Positions 8,633 through 15,645 of a DNA stretch of 64,000 bases are shown in pieces (position 1 is the stretch's first letter; each line of letters opens with the position of its first letter). The translations under genes and the position numbers were made by a program. The notes beneath the pieces were generated by a model. It did not search any database, was not told the origin of the DNA, and saw only the letters and a program-made list of their open reading frames with translations. The stretch is from JADKHR01 sp041917295 (GTDB lineage Bacteria; Elusimicrobiota; Elusimicrobia; FEN-1173), in the NCBI GenBank assembly GCA_041917295.1, contig JAYRXX010000057.1, positions 142,532-206,531 of the forward strand, given 5' to 3'.

Positions 8633-10078
8633 TTGAACACAAATCGATTGATTCGGGAATACGGTGTTGCCGTTGCGGCGGTGGGATTGGCCACGGCGGT
8701 TAGTTTTATTTTATCCCCATTCTTTGAGCCCACCAGTTTGGCCATGATCTACCTGTTGGGCGCCCTGGGCGTGTCGGTTCGAGGACGACGGGGTCCCGTT
8801 ATTGCGGCGTCGATTTTGAGCGTTCTGTGCTTTGATTTCTTTTTTATCCCTCCACGCTTCACCTTGCGGGTGGCGGACCCCCAATCGTTGTGGACCTTCG
8901 CTGTTCTGTTCGCCACGGTGATGATCACAAGTCATTTGACGCTCCGGTTGAAGGCCGAGGCGGAATCCGCGCGAGAGGGACAACGACGCATGGCCATGAT
9001 GAATGCTTTAACGGAAAAATTGTTGGCCGCTGGGGGAGTGGACGACATTGTCCGTGTTTCTGCCGATCACTTGTCCAATGTTTTTTCCGCGCGGGTGTCG
9101 GTCATGGTCCCGGATGACAAAGGCCGGTTGCCCTTGAAGGGATTGACCGACAAAGAGCGGGGGACGGCACAATGGGTGTACGACAGCGGTCAGCCGGCGG
9201 GACAGGGGACCGGGACACTTCCGGACGCGAAGGCCCTCTTTGTCCCGCTCCGCGGAGCGGAAACCCCGGCGGGCGTTTTGCGCCTGGAGAAAAGATTTTC
9301 CGAAGGCGCCCAACAACAACTTTTGGATTCCTATGCCCATCAGATCGGATTGTCCTTGGAGGTGGCCCGTTTGGCCGAAATGCATCGCCGCGCCGAGGCG
9401 GCGGCCGAGAATGAGCGGGTTCGCAGTTCGTTGTTGAGCCTGGTGTCTCACGATCTCCGGACGCCCTTGACCGCCATTTTGGGATCCGCGGATGTTCTCT
9501 TGGAGAGAGACGAGGTGCGCGGGAATCGGCCTGTTCATGATTTGCTAAAAAATATACAAAGCGAATCGGAACGGTTGTCCCGGTTGATCTCCAATCTGTT
9601 GGATGCCCAGCGATTGGAGTCGGGGGCCTTCCGCTTGGACAAGCAACGGGGGCCCTTGGAAGAGGTTCTGGGCGCGGTTTTGGAACGGTGTTCAAAAATT
9701 CTTGGTTCGCGAGACGTTCGGGTGGACCTTCAAAAGGATTTGCCGCTGGTGCCGATGGATAGTTTATTGATGGAGCAGGTTTTTCAAAATTTATTGGAAA
9801 ACGCCGTTCGCTGTTCTCCCCCGGGGAGCCCTCTCGAAATTTCGGCTCACGTGCGAGGGGGCGACGTGGAGGTTTCGGTGGCGGACCATGGCCCGGGAAT
9901 CAACGATTCGGATCTGGAGGCCGTGTTTGAAAAGTTTTATAAGGGAACCTCATCGCCGGGATCGGGGTTGGGATTGGCCATTTGTCGCGCCGTGGTGAAG
10001 GTGCACGGCGGACGGATTTGGGCGGAGAACGGTTCCCAGGGAGGGGCCGTTTTCCGGTTCACACTTCCTCTTTTATGA
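8633..10078 (+). CDS. kdpD: Short KdpD-like sensor histidine kinase (DUF4118-GAF-HisKA-HATPase)
   Basis: A membrane sensor kinase resembling only the C-terminal half of KdpD. There are about four membrane helices of DUF4118 type (residues 10-105, with LCFDFFFIPPRFTLRV), a GAF-like region (125-235), an HisKA H-box SHDLRTPL with H273, then N-, G1- and G2-box HATPase motifs (NLLENAVRC, DHGPGI, GSGLGLAI). The KdpD ATP-binding and USP domains are missing; they occur in a separate protein at 15646. The TTG at 8633 is the best start I see, before NTNRLIREYG, but its ribosome-binding site is weak. The stop overlaps the kdpE start by ATGA, so the two are translationally coupled. Confidence 0.85.
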   Translation: MNTNRLIREYGVAVAAVGLATAVSFILSPFFEPTSLAMIYLLGALGVSVRGRRGPVIAASILSVLCFDFFFIPPRFTLRVADPQSLWTFAVLFATVMITSHLTLRLKAEAESAREGQRRMAMMNALTEKLLAAGGVDDIVRVSADHLSNVFSARVSVMVPDDKGRLPLKGLTDKERGTAQWVYDSGQPAGQGTGTLPDAKALFVPLRGAETPAGVLRLEKRFSEGAQQQLLDSYAHQIGLSLEVARLAEMHRRAEAAAENERVRSSLLSLVSHDLRTPLTAILGSADVLLERDEVRGNRPVHDLLKNIQSESERLSRLISNLLDAQRLESGAFRLDKQRGPLEEVLGAVLERCSKILGSRDVRVDLQKDLPLVPMDSLLMEQVFQNLLENAVRCSPPGSPLEISAHVRGGDVEVSVADHGPGINDSDLEAVFEKFYKGTSSPGSGLGLAICRAVVKVHGGRIWAENGSQGGAVFRFTLPLL

Positions 10079-10770
10079 CACCTGAAAAAACATTGCTTGT
10101 GATCGAGGATGAGGCGGCGATCTTGAGATTTCTCCGTCCCAGTCTCGAAAAGGCCGGATGGCGGATGTGGGAAGCCCAGACCGGACGGGCCGGGGTGGAG
10201 TTGGCCGCTTCCCAAAAACCCGACGCTATTTTATTAGACTTGGGGTTGCCCGACGGCGATGGCCTCGACGTGCTGAAAACGTTGCGTCAATGGACGTCGG
10301 CGCCGATCCTCATCATCTCCGCCCGGGGCCAGGAGAAAGACAAAATCGCCGGGCTGGACGCCGGGGCCGATGATTATCTCACGAAACCGTTCGGCGTGGC
10401 GGAACTGTTGGCGCGGCTCCGCGTGGCCCTGCGCCATCAAGAAAACCGGCCGGAGGCTTCGCCTCTTTACGAATGCGCTGGATTGAAAGTGGATTTGGCA
10501 GGCCGCCACGTGTGGGTGAAGAAAAAAGAAATTCACCTGTCCCCTCAACAGTACGATGTCCTGGCCGTTTTGGTTCGCCACGCGGGCCGGGTGGTGACCC
10601 ACAAGCAATTATTAAAGGAAGCCTGGGGCGATGACCGCGTGGTCACCCCCGAATCTGTCCGAATTTTTGTCCATCAACTCCGCCACAAAATCGAGCCCGA
10701 CCCTGTTCGGCCCCGCTGTCTCAAGACCGAGCCCGGCGTGGGGTATCGTCTCACCGCCTCAGACCAGTAG
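10075..10770 (+). CDS. kdpE: KdpE-like response regulator, OmpR family
   Basis: The 231-residue two-component regulator has a receiver domain with acidic pocket EDE near residue 10, phospho-acceptor D55 (LLLDLGLPDGDG), Thr/Ser in IISARG and Lys in TKPF. A winged-helix output domain follows (LSPQQYDVLAVL to VRIFVHQLRHKIEPD, ending GVGYRL). The ATGA overlap with the kinase gene makes them a pair. It is expected to activate the kdp genes that begin 275 bases downstream. Confidence 0.95.
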   Translation: MTPEKTLLVIEDEAAILRFLRPSLEKAGWRMWEAQTGRAGVELAASQKPDAILLDLGLPDGDGLDVLKTLRQWTSAPILIISARGQEKDKIAGLDAGADDYLTKPFGVAELLARLRVALRHQENRPEASPLYECAGLKVDLAGRHVWVKKKEIHLSPQQYDVLAVLVRHAGRVVTHKQLLKEAWGDDRVVTPESVRIFVHQLRHKIEPDPVRPRCLKTEPGVGYRLTASDQ

Positions 10771-10784
10771 CTCCCCTTCTCCTT

Positions 10785-10966
10785 CCGGGGAATCCCGGTT
10801 AACCCGGAATTCCCAGTTGGGCGCGAGGACCGAGACGGAAAAGGCGGGCCTTTTTACGAACAAAAAAGTGCAGGCCGTAGCGGGGACTACGGACAAACTT
10901 TTTTGTGAAGAAAAAAGGCCCGAATTTTCCGTCGAATCCCGCGATCCAACTGGAAATTTCGGGTTA
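10785..10966. repeat. Large imperfect inverted-repeat element between kdpE and kdpF
   Basis: The outer arms are AACCCGGAATTCCCAGTTGG (10801-10820) and its imperfect complement CCAACTGGAAATTTCGGGTT (10947-10966). Inside, GACGGAAAA at 10834 pairs with TTTTCCGTC ending at 10933, GGGCCTTTTT pairs with AAAAAAGGCCC, CAAAAAAGT pairs with ACTTTTTTG, and CGTAG pairs with CTACG around the centre. The whole forms one long hairpin of about 166 nt. A half copy of the 18-bp palindrome family (10785-10800) abuts it. It could stop kdpDE transcription or be a MITE-like insertion; no coding content is seen. Confidence 0.75.
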
Positions 10967-10979
10967 ACAAAATATTAAC

Positions 10980-11045
10980 GCCGTAAGAATGGAATCTTTA
11001 CGGCTCCTTCGGCTATTCTGACGTCACAGACTAAAGGAGAAGCCT
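10980..11045 (+). promoter_or_regulatory. Upstream region of kdpFABC with possible KdpE operator
   Basis: GCCGTAA (10980-10986) and TTACGGC (10998-11004) form a 7-bp inverted repeat with an 11-base gap, placed before a possible -10 hexamer TATTCT (11014-11019). There is a strong ribosome-binding site AAAGGAGA (11033-11040) before the small ORF at 11046. The position suits a KdpE-controlled promoter, but the match to a known KdpE site is not established. Confidence 0.4.
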
Positions 11046-11126
11046 ATGGATGCGGTTTATATCGGTTTGACGGTTGGCCTTTTTGTTCTTTCGTTGGGAT
11101 TCATCTCCCTTTGCGAGAAATTGTGA
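11046..11126 (+). CDS. Small membrane peptide at the head of the kdp operon (26 aa)
   Basis: A 26-residue peptide (MDAVYIGLTVGLFVLSLGFI then SLCEKL) that forms one hydrophobic helix with a charged tail. AAAGGAGA lies 5 bases upstream, and its TGA overlaps the kdpF ATG, which argues for translation. Similar tiny ORFs precede kdpF in other bacteria (from memory). A role as an additional KdpF-like helper subunit is inference. Confidence 0.6.
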   Translation: MDAVYIGLTVGLFVLSLGFISLCEKL

Positions 11127-11215
11127 TGACGGCCTATTGGATCGGTGGAACGCTGACCGTCTTGATATTGGGGTATCTTTTTTTGGCTCTCCTAAAACCG
11201 GAGATTTTCTCATGA
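11126..11215 (+). CDS. kdpF: KdpF, small subunit of K+-transporting ATPase
   Basis: A 29-residue single-helix peptide (TAYWIGGTLTVLILGYLFLA, ending LLKPEIFS) with the xYxLxxxLxPExF pattern of KdpF, which stabilises the KdpFABC complex in the membrane. Its start overlaps the preceding small ORF and its TGA overlaps the kdpA ATG, a tightly coupled arrangement. Confidence 0.85.
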   Translation: MTAYWIGGTLTVLILGYLFLALLKPEIFS

Positions 11216-12930
11216 ACATGAACAATTTCATCCAGTGCGTCTTTTGCGCCGGAGCGCTCCTTTTGTTGGTGAAACCAGTGGGTCTCTATATGGCCCGGGT
11301 GTATGAGGGCAGAGTCCCCGGCATTGGACCTTTGGAAAAGGGGTTCTATCGGTTGTTTGGCGTCAACCCCAACGAAGAAATGACGTGGAAAACATACGCT
11401 GTGGCTTTCTTGTTATTTAACCTCGCGGGTTTATTGGCCGTGTATGGGATCCAGAGATTGCAAAACCTATTGCCGCTCAACCCCATGGGGTTCGGGGCCG
11501 TTTCGCCGGATTCGTCGTTCAATACGGCGATTAGTTTCGCCACGAACACCAATTGGCAGGGGTATGGGGGAGAAACCACCATGAGTTCCCTGACTCAGAT
11601 GGGGGCCCTGACGGTGCAAAACTTTTTATCCGCCGCGGGCGGGATGGCGGTGTTGGTGGCTTTTGTTCGCGGGTTCAGCCGCCGACAGTGCAAGACCATC
11701 GGCAACTTTTGGGCGGATGTGACGCGCGGCACCCTGTTCATTCTATTGCCGCTGTCATTGATCCTTGGGTTGGCGTTGGTGTCCCAAGGGGTTGTCCAAA
11801 CATTTCAATCGCCGGTCACGGTGTCGACGCTTCAGCCAACGGACGCGGCCAAACCGGGGCCGTCCCTGGCCATGGGGCCGGTGGCTTCCCAGGTCGCCAT
11901 CAAGCAGTTGGGGACAAACGGGGGCGGTTTTTTCAACGCGAACTCTGCCCATCCTTTCGAGAACCCGACCCCCTTGGCCAATTTCTTGGAATGGCTGGCC
12001 ATTCTTCTGATCCCGGCGGCCCTCTGTTACAGTTTCGGCGTATGGGTAAACGATCGGCGTCAAGGATGGGCCCTCCTGGCCGCCATGGGTCTTTTGGTCC
12101 TCCCCTTCCTCTGGCTGATCGCCGTACAGGAACAGCGGGGAAACCCCACCTTGGCGAAACTCGGCATCGACCAGGCGGCGTCGGCTTTTCAGTCGGGGGG
12201 AAACATGGAGGGAAAAGAAGTTCGCAACGGCATTGTCCAATCGGCGCTCTGGGCCACGGCCACCACGGCCGCGTCGAATGGATCCGTGAACGCCATGCAC
12301 GATTCCTTGACGCCCCTGGGAGGATTGGCCCCCTTGGTGCTGATTCAATTGGGGGAAGTGGCCTTCGGCGGTGTCGGCTCCGGGTTGTATGGAATGTTGC
12401 TGTTCGCCATTGTCGCGGTGTTCATCGCGGGGCTGATGGTCGGGCGGACGCCGGAATATTTGGGCAAGAAGATCGAAGCGTTCGAGATGAAAATGGCGGC
12501 CATCGGCATATTGGTTCCGTGCGCCGTGGTGCTGATCGGAACAGCGGTCGCGGTGGTGTCTCCGTCAGGGGTGAAGTCCATTTTCAATTCGGGGGCCCAC
12601 GGGTTCAGCGAGGTGCTTTATGCGTTTTCTTCCGCGGGCAACAACAACGGAAGCGCGTTCGCGGGGTTGGGGGCGAACACGCCGTTTTACAACGTCGCGT
12701 TGGGATTGGCCATGTTTTTGGCCCGCTATTGGATCGTGATCCCCGTGTTGGCCATGGCGGGGGTCCTGGCCTCAAAAAAATTGGTTCCGCCTTCGAGCGG
12801 CACGCTTCCGACTCACACGCCGCTCTTCGTTTTCTTCTTGGTGGGGACGGTTCTTTTGGTGGGGGCGCTGACGTATATTCCTGCCCTGGCCCTGGGGCCC
12901 ATCGTCGAACACCTGATGATGTTTTCCTAA
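11212..12930 (+). CDS. kdpA: Potassium-transporting ATPase subunit A
   Basis: The K+-selective channel-like subunit of KdpFABC, 572 residues with about ten membrane helices. The four selectivity-filter repeats are recognisable, for example FATNTNWQGYGGE, GTNGGGFFNANSAHPFENP, GGVGSGLYG and SSAGNNNGSAFAG. The first ATG, at 11212, overlaps the kdpF stop. The length is normal for the family (about 557-580). Confidence 0.98.
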   Translation: MNMNNFIQCVFCAGALLLLVKPVGLYMARVYEGRVPGIGPLEKGFYRLFGVNPNEEMTWKTYAVAFLLFNLAGLLAVYGIQRLQNLLPLNPMGFGAVSPDSSFNTAISFATNTNWQGYGGETTMSSLTQMGALTVQNFLSAAGGMAVLVAFVRGFSRRQCKTIGNFWADVTRGTLFILLPLSLILGLALVSQGVVQTFQSPVTVSTLQPTDAAKPGPSLAMGPVASQVAIKQLGTNGGGFFNANSAHPFENPTPLANFLEWLAILLIPAALCYSFGVWVNDRRQGWALLAAMGLLVLPFLWLIAVQEQRGNPTLAKLGIDQAASAFQSGGNMEGKEVRNGIVQSALWATATTAASNGSVNAMHDSLTPLGGLAPLVLIQLGEVAFGGVGSGLYGMLLFAIVAVFIAGLMVGRTPEYLGKKIEAFEMKMAAIGILVPCAVVLIGTAVAVVSPSGVKSIFNSGAHGFSEVLYAFSSAGNNNGSAFAGLGANTPFYNVALGLAMFLARYWIVIPVLAMAGVLASKKLVPPSSGTLPTHTPLFVFFLVGTVLLVGALTYIPALALGPIVEHLMMFS

Positions 12931-12941
12931 AGGAGTTCCCC

Positions 12942-15044
12942 ATGAAAAAAAATCACGCGTTGTTCGATCCCGCCATTTTAAAGCCGGCCTTGTGGGAGTC
13001 CTTGAAAAAGCTGGACCCGCGCCACCAAATAAAAAACCCGGTCATGTTCGTCGTGGAAGTGGGGAGCGTGATGACCACCGGTTTGTGGGTGCAGGCCTTG
13101 GGCGGGCACGGGGAAGCGCCGGCGGGGTTCATCTTGTCGGTGACGCTGTGGCTGTGGTTTACCGTGATCTTCGCGAATTTTGCGGAAGCCATGGCGGAAG
13201 GCCGAGGCCGCGCCCAAGCCGCGACCCTGCGCGCGTCGCGGAAAGAGACCCCCGCTAAAAAACTGCCGAGGGGACGGCGAGGGGACGCTCCCGTCGCGGT
13301 TTCCGCCAATCAGTTGCGTGCGGGAGATGTGGTGTTGGTGGACGCCGGCGATTTGATCCCCATGGACGGCGAGGTGATCGAAGGCGTGGCGTCGGTCAAC
13401 GAGGCGGCGATCACGGGCGAATCAGCGCCGGTCATTCGCGAAACCGGCGGCGATCGGAGCGCGGTCACGGGCGGCACCCAGGTTTTGTCGGACTGGTTGG
13501 TGGTTCGAATCACGTCGAACCCCGGGGAAACATTTTTGGATCGGATGATTTCCATGGTGGAAGGCGCCAAACGCCAAAAAACGCCCAACGAAATCGCCCT
13601 GAATATTTTATTGGCGGGCATGACGATCATCTTTCTGCTCGCCACGGTGACTCTTTTGCCGTTTTCCATTTACAGCGTGAAGGCCGCGGGGTCCGGATCG
13701 GCGGTCACCGTTTCCGTGTTGGTGGCCCTTTTGGTGTGTTTGATTCCCACCACCATCGGGGGTCTTTTGCCCGCCATCGGCATCGCGGGGATGGACCGGA
13801 TGATTCAGGCGAACGTGGTGGCCCTGTCCGGCCGCGCGGTGGAAGCCGCCGGGGATGTGGATGTGCTCCTCCTGGACAAAACCGGGACCATCACCCTGGG
13901 CAACCGTCAGGCGGTGGCTTTTGTTCCAACGGAAAAAACGGCGGGGCATCCGGGAGACCGAGGGGACGCCGGCTCCGGGGAATCCCGCTTGGCGGATGCG
14001 GCGCAGATTGCGTCCCTTTCCGATGAAACGCCGGAGGGGCGTAGCATCGTGGTTTTGGCCAAGGAAAAATACGGTCTTCGCGCCCGCCAGGTGCATGAAC
14101 TGGGGGCCACATTTATTCCCTTCACGGCGCAGACCCGCATGAGCGGCGTTGATTTGCATGACGGGCGGCGCATCCGCAAAGGCGCCGCGGACGCCATCGA
14201 AACGTATGTCAAGCAACAGGGCGGTTCATTCCCGGCGGATGTTCGAAAAGCCGTGGAGGACATCGCCCGATCCGGGGGAACGCCGTTGGTGGTGGCGGAT
14301 CGTCAGACGGTGTTGGGCGTGGTCCATCTCAAAGACATTGTGAAAGGGGGGATCAAAGAACGGTTTGCCGAACTGCGCCGCATGGGCATTAAGACCGTCA
14401 TGATCACCGGGGACAATGCGCTCACCGCCGCGGCCATCGCCGCGGAAGCCGGGGTGGATGATTTTCTGGCCAACGCCACGCCCGAAGCCAAGTTGAAACT
14501 GATTCGAGAATCCCAAGCCGGCGGACGCCTGGTGGCCATGACGGGCGATGGCACCAACGACGCGCCCGCTCTGGCCCAGGCCGACGTGGCGGTGGCCATG
14601 AACTCCGGCACTCAGGCGGCGAAGGAAGCGGGAAACATGGTGGATCTAGACTCCAACCCCACCAAATTGATCGAGATCGTGGAAATCGGCAAACAGCTCC
14701 TCATCACGCGGGGGGCGCTCACCACGTTCAGTATTTCCAACGACGTGGCGAAATATTTCGCCATTATCCCGGCGGCGTTTGCGGGAACCTATCCCGCGTT
14801 GAGGGCCTTGAACATTATGAGACTATCGACCCCCGCTAGCGCGATCTTGTCGGCGGTTATTTTCAATGCGCTGATTATCGTGGCGCTCATTCCGTTGTCA
14901 TTGAAAGGGGTGAAATACCGCGCCCTGGGGGCGAGCCGGCTTTTACGCGACCACGCCCTGATCTACGGCGTCGGTGGGGTGGTGGTGCCGTTCGTGGGAA
15001 TAAAATTGATCGATCTCACGCTCGTGGCGTTGCGGTTGGTCTGA
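12942..15044 (+). CDS. kdpB: Potassium-transporting ATPase ATP-binding subunit B
   Basis: The P-type ATPase subunit that hydrolyses ATP for K+ uptake. It has 700 residues, with the TGES actuator motif (AITGESAPV), the phosphorylation site D312 in DKTGTITLG, the KGA nucleotide-binding motif (RKGAADA), TGDNALTAAAIA and TGDGTNDAPALAQADV. An AAAGGAG ribosome-binding site precedes the ATG at 12942. It lies between kdpA and kdpC in the standard order. Confidence 0.98.
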   Translation: MKKNHALFDPAILKPALWESLKKLDPRHQIKNPVMFVVEVGSVMTTGLWVQALGGHGEAPAGFILSVTLWLWFTVIFANFAEAMAEGRGRAQAATLRASRKETPAKKLPRGRRGDAPVAVSANQLRAGDVVLVDAGDLIPMDGEVIEGVASVNEAAITGESAPVIRETGGDRSAVTGGTQVLSDWLVVRITSNPGETFLDRMISMVEGAKRQKTPNEIALNILLAGMTIIFLLATVTLLPFSIYSVKAAGSGSAVTVSVLVALLVCLIPTTIGGLLPAIGIAGMDRMIQANVVALSGRAVEAAGDVDVLLLDKTGTITLGNRQAVAFVPTEKTAGHPGDRGDAGSGESRLADAAQIASLSDETPEGRSIVVLAKEKYGLRARQVHELGATFIPFTAQTRMSGVDLHDGRRIRKGAADAIETYVKQQGGSFPADVRKAVEDIARSGGTPLVVADRQTVLGVVHLKDIVKGGIKERFAELRRMGIKTVMITGDNALTAAAIAAEAGVDDFLANATPEAKLKLIRESQAGGRLVAMTGDGTNDAPALAQADVAVAMNSGTQAAKEAGNMVDLDSNPTKLIEIVEIGKQLLITRGALTTFSISNDVAKYFAIIPAAFAGTYPALRALNIMRLSTPASAILSAVIFNALIIVALIPLSLKGVKYRALGASRLLRDHALIYGVGGVVVPFVGIKLIDLTLVALRLV

Positions 15045-15055
15045 GGAGGTCGTCC

Positions 15056-15640
15056 ATGTATCTCAAACAGTGGATCGTATCTGTTCGCGCGTTGGCGGTG
15101 TTCACCCTTCTCACCGGAGCGGTGTATCCGTTGGCCTTGACGGGGCTGGCCCAGGCCTTCTTCCCTGATCGGGCCAATGGAAGCCTCATCCGTCGAGAGG
15201 GTAAATGGGTGGGATCAAAACTGATCGGACAAAATTTCACCGACCCCCGCTATTTTTGGGGTCGCCTTTCGGCCACGGGGCCGACGCCGTATAACGGGGC
15301 GTCGTCGTCCGGATCCAATCTGGGGCCGATGAATCCGGCGCTCTGGAAGGCCGCGCAGGATCGCATCGATGCCTTGCGGAGCGCGGACCCGGAAAACACA
15401 GGCCCGGTCCCGGTGGACCTCGTCACCGCTTCGGCCAGCGGGTTGGACCCCCACATCACCCCCGCCGCCGCCCTTTATCAATTAAAACGCATTGCCCACG
15501 TCCGTCGAATCTCGGAACAAACGGTGGAGCGATTGATTTCGGAAAATACCGACGGGCGATTTTTGGGGATTTTGGGCGAACCCGGGGTCAATGTGTTGAA
15601 ACTCAACCTGGCGTTGGACGCCCTTTCGAGGGCGGACTGA
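15056..15640 (+). CDS. kdpC: Potassium-transporting ATPase subunit C
   Basis: A 194-residue accessory subunit with one N-terminal membrane helix (about residues 10-33). It has the conserved SKLIGQNFTDPRYFWGRLS block, GSNLGPMNP, PVDLVTASASGLDPHITP and VNVLKLNLAL near the end. It stabilises nucleotide binding by KdpB. The ATG at 15056 follows GAGGAGG. Confidence 0.97.
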   Translation: MYLKQWIVSVRALAVFTLLTGAVYPLALTGLAQAFFPDRANGSLIRREGKWVGSKLIGQNFTDPRYFWGRLSATGPTPYNGASSSGSNLGPMNPALWKAAQDRIDALRSADPENTGPVPVDLVTASASGLDPHITPAAALYQLKRIAHVRRISEQTVERLISENTDGRFLGILGEPGVNVLKLNLALDALSRAD

Positions 15641-15645
15641 ACGAT

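Noticed and set aside
11553..12941. Upstream extension of the kdpB frame over kdpA
   Set aside because: The extension is an alternate-frame reading of kdpA; kdpB starts at the ATG at 12942 with a good ribosome-binding site.
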